This document shows positions 41,600 to 49,985 of a DNA stretch of 64,000 nucleotides, piece by piece. The position numbers and the translations under genes are program-made. Source of the DNA: an uncultured Oscillibacter sp. (lineage in GTDB: Bacteria > Bacillota > Clostridia > Oscillospirales > Oscillospiraceae); assembly GCA_910587705.1 (NCBI GenBank), contig CAJUMX010000002.1, positions 1 through 64,000 on the forward strand. Reading direction: 5' to 3'. The notes under the pieces are model-generated. The model did no database searches and was not told the DNA's origin. It worked only from the letters and a program-made list of their open reading frames with translations. Position 1 is the stretch's first letter. The number at the start of each line of letters is the position of its first letter.

Positions 41600-42273
41600 A
41601 GGCCCGTCCTTTCCCGAATCATTCCCAGCAGTGCCTCCAGGCTCTGCTGAAAGTCCAGTGCTGAGGTGTCCAGCAGAGCCGCTCCCTCCGCCTGCCGCAG
41701 GGGGGCCGCCTCCCGATGGGTGTCTCGGAAATCCCGGTCCTCAATGTCCTGGAGAACCTCCTCAAAGGGCTGGGGCGTTCCCCGCTCCACCAGCTCCCGG
41801 CAGCGGCGCTCCGCCCGAACCTGGGCGGAGGCGGTGAGGAAAATCTTAACCTCCGCGTCCGGCAGGATCACGGTGCCGATGTCCCGGCCATCCATGACCA
41901 CGTTGTTTTTTCGGGCCAGTTCCCGCTGAGTTTCCATCAAATAGGCTCGCACCACCGGCAAGGCAGAGACCGCAGAGGCGTACCGAGAAATCTCCGGCAG
42001 ACGAATCTCCTCGCTAACGTCCCGGTTATTTAGAAGCATCCGCTGCCGCCCGGCCTCATCATAGCGCAGCTCCACCTGGAGCGCAGGCAGCATTGCCGCC
42101 ACGGCGGTCTCATCGCCGGGGTCCACGCCCTGGTCCCTGGCGGACAATCCCACAGTCCGGTAAATGGCGCCGGTATCCACATACAAAAAGCCCAAGGCAG
42201 CGGCGGCGGCTCGGGCCAGGGTGCTTTTCCCCGCGCCAGAGGGGCCGTCAATGGCCACACGAATGGTGCTCAT
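41596..42273 (-). CDS. cmk: Cytidylate kinase
   Basis: Cmk phosphorylates CMP and dCMP. The 225-residue enzyme has P-loop DGPSGAGKST near residue 9, the NMP site with DTGAIYRTVGL, the GRDIGT motif near 155, and the lid with RAERRCREL. ATG 42273 is preceded by a GAGGAGGG site; the longer frame runs through the preceding gene and is spurious. Start overlaps the upstream flavoprotein stop. Confidence 0.96.
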   Translation of the reverse strand: MSTIRVAIDGPSGAGKSTLARAAAAALGFLYVDTGAIYRTVGLSARDQGVDPGDETAVAAMLPALQVELRYDEAGRQRMLLNNRDVSEEIRLPEISRYASAVSALPVVRAYLMETQRELARKNNVVMDGRDIGTVILPDAEVKIFLTASAQVRAERRCRELVERGTPQPFEEVLQDIEDRDFRDTHREAAPLRQAEGAALLDTSALDFQQSLEALLGMIRERTGL

Positions 42274-43520
42274 AGAAAACCCTCCTCTTCTGGTTCTTCC
42301 GCAGCGGCAATGCCTGCGGCCCGCCCGGTGGACCAGGCAATTTGAAGATTGAAGCCGCCGGTATAGGCGTCCACATCGATGATCTCCCCGGCAAAATACA
42401 GTCCCCGGACCCGCTTCGACGCCATAGTAGCGGGATCGATCTCCTTTACCTTCACGCCTCCGGAGGTGACAATCGCGTCCGCCACTGGACAGGGCCCGGC
42501 GATGACTACGGGAAAGTGCTTCAAAATTTGCAGCAGCCCCCGGCGCTGTTCTTTCGTAATGCCGTGGACCTTTTGACGGGGATCGATCTCGGAGGCCCGG
42601 ACAATTTCCGGAATCAGCTTCTTGGGCAGAAGATCGTTCAATGCGTTGCAAAAATCCTGGTTGCAGTACTTCTCAAAATCCGCCAGCAGCCGCCGGTCCA
42701 GGGCCGCCTCATCCAGAGCGGGCTTTAAGTCAATTTCCAGGTGGTAGGCCCGCTCCCCAAAGCGCCGCATATGGGCGGAGGCCGACAAAATCAGAGGTCC
42801 GCTGAGACCGAAGTGAGTGAACACCAGCTCTCCGAAGTCTGTGTAAATCCTTTTGCTGTTCTCAAATACCGTCAGTCCCACGTTTCGCAGGCTGAGACCC
42901 TGGAGGGCCCTCCCCACCCCAAAGTCCCGCAGGGGCACCAGGGAGCCCCGGAGGGGCGTTATCGTGTGCCCGGCCTCCGCCGCCATGCGGTGGCCCTCGC
43001 CGGTGGAGCCGGTGGCGGGATAGGACACGCCGCCGGTTGCTAAAATTACCGCACTCGCCGGATAATGGCCTTGCTCCCCCACCACGCCGCAGATCGCACC
43101 GTCCTTCATTTCCAGGTTCTCCGCCCGGTCCCGGACCACCCGGACCCGCAGCTTGTTCAGCCGCCGCTCCAGGGCGGCGCTGACGTCGAAGGCCCGGTCG
43201 GAAACCGGAAACACCCGGTTTCCCCGCTCCGTTTTCAAGGGCACGCCAAGATCCTCAAAAAAGGCCATGGTATCCTGCGCATTGAAGCGGGAGAGAGCGC
43301 TGTAAAGGAATTTTCCATTGCAGGGAATGTTTGCCAGCAGCTCCTCCTGCCCCGCGTTGTTGGTCAGGTTACACCGGCCTTTCCCGGTGATGTTCAATTT
43401 TTTTCCCAGCCGCTCATTGGGCTCCAGCAGCGTCACGGAGGCTCCCTGCTCCGCCGCTGAAATGGCGGCCATCATTCCAGCGGCCCCGCCGCCGATCACC
43501 ACAATTGCCTTACTCATCAT
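42270..43520 (-). CDS. NAD(P)/FAD-dependent oxidoreductase (HI0933/YhiN family)
   Basis: The 416-residue flavoprotein has the FAD-binding motif VIGGGAAGMMAAISAAEQG near residues 6-24, TGKGRCNLTNN near 45 and the second dinucleotide segment VILATGGVSYPATGSTGEGH near 140-160. The C-terminal FAD contact is GLYFAGEIIDVDAYTGGFNLQIAWSTG. The family includes BaiN, proposed in bile-acid metabolism, but most members have no proven role. ATG 43520 overlaps the RpiR gene end; ATG 43517 is a near-equal alternative. Confidence 0.88.
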   Translation of the reverse strand: MMSKAIVVIGGGAAGMMAAISAAEQGASVTLLEPNERLGKKLNITGKGRCNLTNNAGQEELLANIPCNGKFLYSALSRFNAQDTMAFFEDLGVPLKTERGNRVFPVSDRAFDVSAALERRLNKLRVRVVRDRAENLEMKDGAICGVVGEQGHYPASAVILATGGVSYPATGSTGEGHRMAAEAGHTITPLRGSLVPLRDFGVGRALQGLSLRNVGLTVFENSKRIYTDFGELVFTHFGLSGPLILSASAHMRRFGERAYHLEIDLKPALDEAALDRRLLADFEKYCNQDFCNALNDLLPKKLIPEIVRASEIDPRQKVHGITKEQRRGLLQILKHFPVVIAGPCPVADAIVTSGGVKVKEIDPATMASKRVRGLYFAGEIIDVDAYTGGFNLQIAWSTGRAAGIAAAEEPEEEGFL

Positions 43521-44370
43521 CCATCTTTCCAAATACGCCGTACTCATTCCAAATGTTCTCCAGCTCCGCGAAGGTGGTGGAGACATCCGCGCCATAGCGG
43601 TTGGACAGGGCCACCAGCAGGGCGTTGATGAGAGACAGCGGCGCTACCATAGAATCTACAAAGGAAATCATCTCACAGGGGGCCAGCAGCGCCGCCTGGG
43701 AGAGCTGATACACCGGGGACAGCTCATTGTCCGTAATGGCGATGATCTCCGCTCCCCGATCCCGGGCGAACTTCACCGTATTGATGGTGACCTTGGAATA
43801 CCGGGGGAAGCTAATGGCGATCAGCACGTCCCCGGACCCCATGCGGAGCATCTGCTCGAACATCTCCCCCGCCGCATTGGACTGAATCAAGGTCACATTT
43901 TCAGAGAGAAGGTGCATATAAAAGTGGAGATACCCCGCCACAAAGGAGGAGGACCGCACTCCCAGAATATAGACGTGGCGGCTGGAGAGGATTTTGTCCA
44001 CCACCCGGTCGAACTCGCTCCGGTTGGAATGGCTGAGCATCTGGCGCAGCTTGTCGATGTCCGACTGAATCACCGCCGGAAGCACGTCCTGAAACATGTC
44101 TCCCGCCGCCTGGATGCGCTGGGTGGAGGTCAGGCGGCTGCGGATCATATCCTGTAAGGCCCGCTGCATACTGGGATAGCCGTCGTAGCCCAGCTCGGAG
44201 GCGAAGCGCACCACCGTGGACTCGCTGACCCCCGCCAGAATCCCCAGGCGGCTAGCGGTCATGAAGGCCGCCTTGTCATAGTTCTCCAAAATATAGGAGG
44301 CGATGCGCTTCTGGCCTTTAGAAAAGCCGCCCATGCCCCGCTCCAGGCAATTCAAAATATTCTTTGCCAA
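43510..44370 (-). CDS. MurR/RpiR family regulator
   Basis: The 286-residue protein has an N-terminal RpiR HTH domain (about 10-85, with GVSESTVVRFASELGYDGYPS) and a C-terminal SIS sugar-phosphate-binding domain (about 125-250, with YILGVRSSSFVAGYLHFYMHLL). A TTG at 44370, five to six bases after GGGGAG, gives a family-like N-terminus; no ATG fits as well. These regulators sense phosphorylated sugars; no sugar genes lie beside it, so targets are unknown. It follows ispA by 44 bases. Confidence 0.86.
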   Translation of the reverse strand: MAKNILNCLERGMGGFSKGQKRIASYILENYDKAAFMTASRLGILAGVSESTVVRFASELGYDGYPSMQRALQDMIRSRLTSTQRIQAAGDMFQDVLPAVIQSDIDKLRQMLSHSNRSEFDRVVDKILSSRHVYILGVRSSSFVAGYLHFYMHLLSENVTLIQSNAAGEMFEQMLRMGSGDVLIAISFPRYSKVTINTVKFARDRGAEIIAITDNELSPVYQLSQAALLAPCEMISFVDSMVAPLSLINALLVALSNRYGADVSTTFAELENIWNEYGVFGKMDDE

Positions 44371-44414
44371 CTTCTTCTCCCCCCGGAATGGAATTTTCCA
44401 GGAATGATGCTTCC

Positions 44415-45311
44415 TCAGCTCCTGCGGGCCGCCAGGCTGTCTGCCAGTTCCCGCAAAAAGGCCGTATCGCCCAGCCACCGGCCGGAGTCCAGGGACTCCT
44501 TCGCCCGGAGGGTATAGTCCCGCACCAGGGTCTCGCAGGCCTCCACCCCCAGCAGATTCACATAGGTGGCCTTCTGATTCGCCGCGTCGGAGCCTACAGG
44601 CTTGCCCAGCTCCTCGGCGGTGGAAACCGCGTCCAGTATGTCGTCCCGAATCTGGAAGGCCAAGCCCAAATTCGTCGCATAATGCCAGGCGGCGTCCATG
44701 CAGCTCCCGTCCACCTCTCGGCGGCCCATGGAGGCGCAGACCCCCATCATGCAGGCCGCCCGGAGCAAAGCCCCGGTCTTTTTGTTGTTGATATCCGTCA
44801 GGTCCTCCGCCGTCCGGGGCTGGCCGTTGCCGGCAGTATCCCAATACTGCCCACCGCACATGCCCGATTCTCCGGCGGCCTCCGCCAGAATTTTCGCCGC
44901 CAGGATCACCGCCGTCCTGCCGCCGTGCCGCCACTCTCCCTTCGTAGACAACACTGTCTGAAAGGCCGCCGCCTGGAGAGCGTCCCCGGCCAGGATGGCC
45001 ACGCCCTCGCCAAATTTCTTGTGGCTGGTGGGCATCCCCCGGCGGAGATCATCGTTGTCCATGCAGGGCAGGTCGTCGTGGATGAGAGAATAGGTGTGAA
45101 GCATTTCCACTCCACAGCCAAAGTCCAGCGCCTCTTCCAGGGTTCCCCCCGCTGCCTCGCAGAACTTCATGGTCAGAATGGGCCGGATGCGCTTGCCTCC
45201 GGCCAGGAGGCTATAGCGCATGGCCTCCTCCAGACCTCCGCTGGAGAAGAACGTCCGCAGACGGGCCTCCACCAGCTCCCGCGCTTCATCCAATTGCTTC
45301 TGAAAATCCAT
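44415..45311 (-). CDS. ispA: Polyprenyl synthetase (farnesyl diphosphate synthase type)
   Basis: IspA condenses IPP with DMAPP and GPP. The 298-residue enzyme has the first Asp-rich motif DDLPCMDNDD near residue 85-94 and the second, QIRDDILD, near 225. The start of the motif region, KRIRPILTMKFCEAAGG, binds IPP. It directly follows xseB after three bases, an order conserved since Bacillus (xseA-xseB-ispA). Product length (C15) is the common case for this length but is not proven. Confidence 0.95.
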   Translation of the reverse strand: MDFQKQLDEARELVEARLRTFFSSGGLEEAMRYSLLAGGKRIRPILTMKFCEAAGGTLEEALDFGCGVEMLHTYSLIHDDLPCMDNDDLRRGMPTSHKKFGEGVAILAGDALQAAAFQTVLSTKGEWRHGGRTAVILAAKILAEAAGESGMCGGQYWDTAGNGQPRTAEDLTDINNKKTGALLRAACMMGVCASMGRREVDGSCMDAAWHYATNLGLAFQIRDDILDAVSTAEELGKPVGSDAANQKATYVNLLGVEACETLVRDYTLRAKESLDSGRWLGDTAFLRELADSLAARRS

Positions 45312-45314
45312 GGC

Positions 45315-45554
45315 CTATACCTCCTCCGTCGTTTCAAAGGGCTGCTCCACCGGCGCACCGTCGGGGCCCTTCATGAGCTTTACCACCTGCTGCTCCGCCT
45401 GGTCCAGCTGCTTCGTACAGGCGGCAATCAGCTTTGTCCCCTCCTCAAAGAGGGCCAGAGAATCCGCCAGCTGGACATCCCCCTGTTCCAGAGCGGAAAC
45501 AAGTTCCTCCAGCCGGGTAATCTGCTGTTCAAAGGTCATTTTTTTCGCGGCCAT
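45315..45554 (-). CDS. xseB: Exodeoxyribonuclease VII small subunit
   Basis: A 79-residue helical protein with the XseB core MTFEQQITRLEELVSALEQGDVQLADSLALFEEG, forming the multi-copy small subunit of ExoVII. It overlaps the end of xseA by 19 bases, so synthesis is coupled. Confidence 0.95.
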   Translation of the reverse strand: MAAKKMTFEQQITRLEELVSALEQGDVQLADSLALFEEGTKLIAACTKQLDQAEQQVVKLMKGPDGAPVEQPFETTEEV

Positions 45555-46768
45555 GCCGTTCCCTCCTTTTTATAAGGCTCCTCCACCGTGCAGAGGAAGC
45601 CCCCCTCTCCCAGGGTCACGGAAACCCGATCCCCGGTCTGCACGTCCCGCCAGGATCGCAGAATCTCCCCGGAGGGACCCCGGGCCATGGCGTAGCCCCG
45701 GCCCAGCACCTTCAAGGGGCTCATAGCGTCCAGGGCCGCCCCCAGCACGGAGACCCGCTGCCGCTTCCCGGCCACCAATCCTGCGGACAGGTCCCCCAGT
45801 CGCTGCTGGACGTGGAGAAGCTCCATCCGCTTGTCCTGGACATAGGCCAGCTGGTCCCGGAGGACCCGCTTTTCCGCCAGGGCCGCCAGCCGCTGCCGGA
45901 GGGCCGTCAGACGGGCGGTCTCGCTCCGCTCCAGCCGGGAGACCGCGCCGGTCAGCCACTGCTTTAGAGCCTCCTGATCCGGCACCACGATTTCCGCCGC
46001 GTTGGAGGGGGTGGAAGCCCGGGCGTCCGCCACAAAATCGGAAATTGTCACGTCGGGTTCGTGGCCCACGGCAGAGATCACCGGCAGCTCGGAGTCATAA
46101 ATGGCCCGGGCCACCCGTTCGTCGTTGAAGGCCCACAGGTCCTCCATAGACCCGCCGCCCCGGCCGGTGATGATCACATCTCCCACCCGCCAGCGGTTGG
46201 CATAGCGGATGGCCCCGGCGATTTCCGGCGGAGCCTCGGCCCCCTGGACCCGGACGGGCAGCAGGACCACCTTTGCCAGCGGGTAACGCCGCCGCAGAAT
46301 ACGGATCATGTCGTGAACCGCCGCCCCGGCGGAGGAGGTGACAATGGCAATTCGCTCCGGGTAGGGCGGCAGGGGCTTTTTGTGGGCGGGATCGAAGAGG
46401 CCCTCGGCGTAGAGCTTGGCTTTTAACTGCTCGAAGGCCACCGCCAAGTCCCCCGCCCCCTCGGGGGTCAGGGAATTGCAGTAGAGCTGATAGGCCCCGT
46501 CCCGGGGAAAGACGGTGATCCGTCCCTGAGCAATGACCTTCATGCCGTTTTCCGGGCGGAACCGGAGGCGGGAGGCCTGGCCCCGAAACATGACACACCG
46601 CAAAGCGCCCTCCGGGTCCTTCAGGGTGAAGTAGTGGTGCCCGGAGGGATACATTTTATAATTGGAAAGCTCCCCCCGGACATACACGTCCTGGAGCATG
46701 GGCTCGCCATCCAGCAGGAGCTTGACTAGCTGGTTGACCTCGGCGACGCCGAAAATGTGCTGTTCCAT
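45536..46768 (-). CDS. xseA: Exodeoxyribonuclease VII large subunit
   Basis: The catalytic subunit degrades single-stranded DNA from both ends. The 410-residue protein has an N-terminal OB-fold (about 1-100), the catalytic domain with GRGGGSMEDLWAFNDERVARAI and SAVGHEPDVTISDFVADARASTPSNAAE, a long coiled coil at about 270-350 and the C-terminal barrel segment. ATG 46768 begins just after the XRE gene region. All motifs look intact. Confidence 0.96.
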   Translation of the reverse strand: MEQHIFGVAEVNQLVKLLLDGEPMLQDVYVRGELSNYKMYPSGHHYFTLKDPEGALRCVMFRGQASRLRFRPENGMKVIAQGRITVFPRDGAYQLYCNSLTPEGAGDLAVAFEQLKAKLYAEGLFDPAHKKPLPPYPERIAIVTSSAGAAVHDMIRILRRRYPLAKVVLLPVRVQGAEAPPEIAGAIRYANRWRVGDVIITGRGGGSMEDLWAFNDERVARAIYDSELPVISAVGHEPDVTISDFVADARASTPSNAAEIVVPDQEALKQWLTGAVSRLERSETARLTALRQRLAALAEKRVLRDQLAYVQDKRMELLHVQQRLGDLSAGLVAGKRQRVSVLGAALDAMSPLKVLGRGYAMARGPSGEILRSWRDVQTGDRVSVTLGEGGFLCTVEEPYKKEGTAWPRKK

Positions 46769-46772
46769 GGGG

Positions 46773-46979
46773 TTACCTCTCGTCGGTGCGTCCGGCCAGG
46801 TAATCCAGGCTCACGCCGAAATGGTCCGCCAGGGCGCAGAAGTTGTCAAAGCCGGGCTTTTGTTTTCCAGATTCAAACCTTTGATATTGATGCTCGGTAA
46901 TGCCAACACCCAGCGCAACCTGATGCTGTGTCTCTTTTTGCTCTTTTCTAAGCTCACGCAGTCTTTCAGATAAATTCAT
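46773..46979 (-). CDS. Small XRE family regulator
   Basis: A 68-residue protein that is almost entirely a Cro/CI-type HTH (SERLRELRKEQKETQHQVAL ... ITEHQYQRFESGKQKPGFDNFCALADHFGVSLDYLAGR). ATG 46979 has GGGAG upstream; the region before it holds A/T-rich sequence and a divergent promoter for the 47069 gene. It is inserted between nusB and xseA, where Bacillus has folD. It may regulate the divergent gene. Confidence 0.82.
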   Translation of the reverse strand: MNLSERLRELRKEQKETQHQVALGVGITEHQYQRFESGKQKPGFDNFCALADHFGVSLDYLAGRTDER

Positions 46980-46999
46980 TGGCACTCCCTCTTTTGCTA

Positions 47000-47028
47000 T
47001 TGACATAACTAATAAGTGGTGATATATT
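47000..47028 (+). promoter_or_regulatory. Sigma-A promoter for the 47069 ORF
   Basis: TTGACA (47000-47005), 17-base spacer, TATATT (47023-47028) lie 41 bases before the small ORF. The same 89-base gap must also serve the divergent XRE gene. Confidence 0.75.
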
Positions 47029-47068
47029 AATAACAACCTAAAAGTAATTTTATAGAAAGGTGGTCCAT

Positions 47069-47293
47069 ATGTCAGATTTCATGCTCTGGCTCCACGCCAA
47101 CTACATCCGGCCCCAAATCGACAAGGGGGAAAAAGGAGACTACGATTTCCATTTCGACCTGGTGGGCAACAGTCTGCCGCCCGCCGTCCGGACCTCCATG
47201 GAAAAATGCCTGGAATTTACCGCGATAAACGCCTTCTCCCTCGGTTTAAAGACCGGAGCGGGGCTGGCGGGCAGCGCATCCCGGAACCCTTGA
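47069..47293 (+). CDS. Hypothetical 74-residue protein divergent from XRE gene
   Basis: Begins MSDFMLWLHANYIRPQIDKG with AAAGGTGG upstream and ends near a terminator (47306-47357). The middle carries YDFHFDLVGNSLPPAVRTSMEKCLEFTAINAFSLG. No membrane segment or known domain is visible. A clear promoter, ribosome site and the only plus-strand orientation in this section support a real gene. No function can be assigned. Confidence 0.6.
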   Translation: MSDFMLWLHANYIRPQIDKGEKGDYDFHFDLVGNSLPPAVRTSMEKCLEFTAINAFSLGLKTGAGLAGSASRNP

Positions 47294-47305
47294 CCGCTGC
47301 AACGG

Positions 47306-47357
47306 GAAAAAGCAGAGCCGGACATGGTTCACCCCCATGCCCGCTCTGCTGTTTTTT
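47306..47357. terminator. Bidirectional terminator
   Basis: Outer arms 47311-47318 and 47343-47350 with a long partly paired interior are flanked by AAAA and TTTTTT. It serves the 47069 gene on the plus strand and nusB on the minus strand. Confidence 0.8.
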
Positions 47358-47805
47358 ATTCGGAGAGCTCCTGGCGGGAGAAGCTGCCCAGAATGCCGTT
47401 GATGAATTTCACCGTCTCCGGCGTCTCGTACTTTTTGGCGATTTCCACGGCCTCGTTGATGGCGGCGGCGTTGGGCACATCCGGCATGTACAGCACCTCG
47501 TACATGGCCACCCGCATGATGGCGGAGGCCACCAGCGGGATGCGGGAAAACTTCCATCCCTTGGCGTACTTTTCAATGTAGCCGTCCAGCTCCGCGCCGT
47601 GCTCGTCGACGCCCCGCACCAGCCGGCGGATATAGGCCGCCTGCTTGGCGTTGGGGACCTCCCGGTAGAGGTCCTCCTCCTCCGCAAGCTCGGCAAAGGC
47701 CGCCGCCGTCAGCCGCTGGTCCAGCAGCTCCTCCGCAGTTTTGCCGGAAAAATTCAGTTCATAGGAGAGATGAATGGCAATCTCCCGGGCGGTGTTCCGT
47801 ACCAT
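47356..47805 (-). CDS. nusB: Transcription antitermination factor NusB
   Basis: NusB binds boxA RNA with NusE (S10) to keep rRNA transcription going. The 149-residue helical protein has the typical C-terminal region SAIMRVAMYEVLYMPDVPNAAAINEAVEIAKKY. It follows the Asp23 gene by 37 bases, the Bacillus yqhY-nusB order. Confidence 0.93.
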   Translation of the reverse strand: MVRNTAREIAIHLSYELNFSGKTAEELLDQRLTAAAFAELAEEEDLYREVPNAKQAAYIRRLVRGVDEHGAELDGYIEKYAKGWKFSRIPLVASAIMRVAMYEVLYMPDVPNAAAINEAVEIAKKYETPETVKFINGILGSFSRQELSE

Positions 47806-47842
47806 AGCTGTTCGTCCTTTATCTGTCGTTCCGGTCCGGCGC

Positions 47843-48220
47843 TCAGCTCAGCGACACGCCGCCCACATGGATGTTCACCGCCTCCACGGCGCAGCCGGTC
47901 ATGGCCTCCACGGCGGAGGACACGGCCTTCTGGGCGTTTCCCGCCACCTCGGGGATGGGATGGCCGTACCGAACGGTCAAATACAGGTCCAGAACCAGCG
48001 CCGCGCCGGTCATGTCGATCTTTACGCCCCGGACGCCCTTCTGGGCATTTTTCCGGTTGTTCACCAGGTCGCTGACGCTGTTTCCCAGGTTTGTCATCAT
48101 CCCGGACACGCCCTCCACCTCCCGGACCGCGCCCACGGCGATGGCGGCGATGACCTCCTCCGAGATGTTGATGCTGCCGTTTTCCTCCGGCAGGGTCATA
48201 TATTCCTTGCTCTCGGCCAT
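47843..48220 (-). CDS. Asp23/Gls24 family protein
   Basis: A 125-residue alkaline-shock/Gls24 family protein (YqhY type). The core ISEEVIAAIAVGAVREVEGVSGM is diagnostic. YqhY in Bacillus lies beside the acetyl-CoA carboxylase genes accBC and affects lipid synthesis; accBC are absent here. ATG 48220 has an AAGGAGAGG site. A sigma-A promoter at 48301-48329 separates this gene from the spoIIIA operon. Confidence 0.9.
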   Translation of the reverse strand: MAESKEYMTLPEENGSINISEEVIAAIAVGAVREVEGVSGMMTNLGNSVSDLVNNRKNAQKGVRGVKIDMTGAALVLDLYLTVRYGHPIPEVAGNAQKAVSSAVEAMTGCAVEAVNIHVGGVSLS

Positions 48221-48300
48221 GCTGTACCTCTCCTTATTTTTTCCTTCGTGAAACGGCCGCCGCATTTCGGCGGACCTTTCCGTTAAAATCATGCTGTGTG

Positions 48301-48329
48301 ATTATACCATATCCCACCGGAAATTACAA
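48301..48329 (-). promoter_or_regulatory. Sigma-A promoter of the asp23-nusB unit
   Basis: Minus strand TTGTAA (48329-48324), 17-base spacer, perfect TATAAT (48306-48301), directly behind the spoIIIAH stop. It allows vegetative expression independent of the sporulation operon. Confidence 0.8.
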
Positions 48330-48332
48330 CTG

Positions 48333-48968
48333 TTAATTTGCCGCCATGATCTTGATATTCCCCGCCGGAAGCCCCGTCTCCGTCATGGTGATATCCGTGA
48401 TTTTTGCCACATCCTCGGCGGTCAGATCCCCGCTCTTGGTGGACACCACCACGCTGACGCTCTCATCCCCCATGAAGGCCACACAGTCCGCGTAGCCCTT
48501 GGCGGTGACCAAATTCTCGATTTGAGCCTCCGCCAGAGTGTAGGAGGCCAGAACCTGGATACCCTGGGACGCCTCGTTGGCAACGGCGGTGTCGGCGTTC
48601 TCCTGCTCCGCCGCCTCTTGAAGAAGGGAGATAGCGTTATCCCGGGCCTGCTGCCGGGTGAGCCGGGCGGAGGCAAAGTAATCCGAGCCGGTGTAGATCA
48701 TCCCCTCGTCCGGCGGGGCTCCGGTATCCTCCGCCGGGCCGGCGGACGGCTCCTGGCCGGATTTCGCGGCTTCATCGGGCTTTGCGTCCTCGCCGGGCTT
48801 TCCGGTCTCTCCGCCCTTGCCGGAGACCAGCTGGGCCTCCCCCAGCAGCTTGCCTCCGGCGGCCTCCTGCACCTCCTGGCCGGTGTAGATCCAGTTCAGC
48901 GCCACCGCCGAACAAACCAGCACCGCCATCACCGCCACCACGGCGTTCCGCTTCCATCTCGCTCTCAT
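48333..48968 (-). CDS. spoIIIAH: Stage III sporulation protein AH
   Basis: SpoIIIAH is the mother-cell channel protein that pairs with forespore SpoIIQ across the septum. The 211-residue protein has an N-terminal membrane helix (about 9-27), an acidic, Pro/Gly-rich linker (about 40-90) and a C-terminal ring-building domain of YscJ/FliF type. No spoIIQ gene occurs in this window. ATG 48968 has GGAGGAAAGGG upstream. It is the last gene of the operon. Confidence 0.92.
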   Translation of the reverse strand: MRARWKRNAVVAVMAVLVCSAVALNWIYTGQEVQEAAGGKLLGEAQLVSGKGGETGKPGEDAKPDEAAKSGQEPSAGPAEDTGAPPDEGMIYTGSDYFASARLTRQQARDNAISLLQEAAEQENADTAVANEASQGIQVLASYTLAEAQIENLVTAKGYADCVAFMGDESVSVVVSTKSGDLTAEDVAKITDITMTETGLPAGNIKIMAAN

Positions 48969-48991
48969 AGACCCTTTCCTCCTCCAAATAA

Positions 48992-49522
48992 TTACTGCCA
49001 TTTTGCCACCGTGACCCGGTCGGTAGGCAGGCCGGTGAGGGCGGCTACCGCCCCCGTCACCGCCAGCCGGACCTCCGCGCTGCCGCCGCCCTGACACACC
49101 ACCAGAGCTCCCCGGTAGGTGGGCCACGTCCGCCGCACCACCACCGTCTCGTCTCCGGAGGAGCCGTCCAAGCGGACCGTCTCCGACTTTCTGGAATAGT
49201 CCTCCGGTGCGGCGGTGTCTCCACTGTAGCTCAATTGGGTGTCCTGGGCCAGCTGCCGCTCCCCGTCGGAATCCACGGACAGCATCACCTTCACCTGTCC
49301 CACGCCATCCATAGCCCCCAGGATTTCCTCCATCTCCGTCTGAATCGTCTGGAGGTCCCAGCCACTCTGCGTAGCCGGGGCGGAGGGCTTCTCCCGCTGG
49401 AGACCTTCCTCCCCGCTCCCCAGTCCCGGCCACAGCAGCAGCCCCGCGCCGATCAGCGCCACCAGCGCCGCATACTTGTACTTGTTCCATATCTTTTGCA
49501 CTCCTTCAGTTTTTTCCTTCAT
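48992..49522 (-). CDS. spoIIIAG: Stage III sporulation protein AG
   Basis: SpoIIIAG forms a large ring in the intermembrane space of the feeding-tube channel. The 176-residue protein has one membrane helix near residues 17-36, then the ring-building domain with EMEEILGAMDGVGQVKVMLSV and the C-terminal VRLAVTGAVAALTGLPTDRVTV. ATG 49522 overlaps the end of spoIIIAF by 17 bases. Confidence 0.93.
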   Translation of the reverse strand: MKEKTEGVQKIWNKYKYAALVALIGAGLLLWPGLGSGEEGLQREKPSAPATQSGWDLQTIQTEMEEILGAMDGVGQVKVMLSVDSDGERQLAQDTQLSYSGDTAAPEDYSRKSETVRLDGSSGDETVVVRRTWPTYRGALVVCQGGGSAEVRLAVTGAVAALTGLPTDRVTVAKWQ

Positions 49523-49985
49523 GCCAAACCTGCCTCTCCGCCGGAATTCCAAGCTCCCCCGTGATCCAGTCCGCCAGCTCCCGGGAGTAGGGGCCCGTCA
49601 GCTCCGCCGAAGCCGGAAGAGGCGTTCCATCCACCCCCGGCTCCGTCTCCACCCGGGCCGTCACCCTGAGACCAAGCGCGTCCGCTTTGTCCGATATATA
49701 TGCCGCGGTCCGCCCGGCTATGATAGCCGCCAGCTCTTCTTTTCCGGCGACGTCCAGCTCCGCCGCCCGCTCCCCAATGGCCGCCTCGTAATCGGAGAAG
49801 TCCAGCCGCAGCCGCCCCAGATCCGTTTTCAGCACCGGCTGGAGCAGCGCCGCCAGCAGCAGCAGCCCTCCGGTGAAGCCGGAAATTTTTCGGAGAGTCC
49901 CCTCCGGCACCAGGGTTTGAACAACTGTCAGCATCAGCGTCACCGCCGCGATGGAGGTGAGCCAGCTCCGCACCGCCCCGATCAT
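49506..49985 (-). CDS. spoIIIAF: Stage III sporulation protein AF
   Basis: The 159-residue protein has two N-terminal membrane helices (about 7-26 and 34-52) and a soluble ring-building-like domain. LVPEGTLRKISGFTGGLLLLAAL is characteristic of the family. ATG 49985 overlaps the spoIIIAE stop by four bases. It is part of the SpoIIIA-SpoIIQ complex needed for late forespore gene expression. Confidence 0.9.
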   Translation of the reverse strand: MIGAVRSWLTSIAAVTLMLTVVQTLVPEGTLRKISGFTGGLLLLAALLQPVLKTDLGRLRLDFSDYEAAIGERAAELDVAGKEELAAIIAGRTAAYISDKADALGLRVTARVETEPGVDGTPLPASAELTGPYSRELADWITGELGIPAERQVWHEGKN

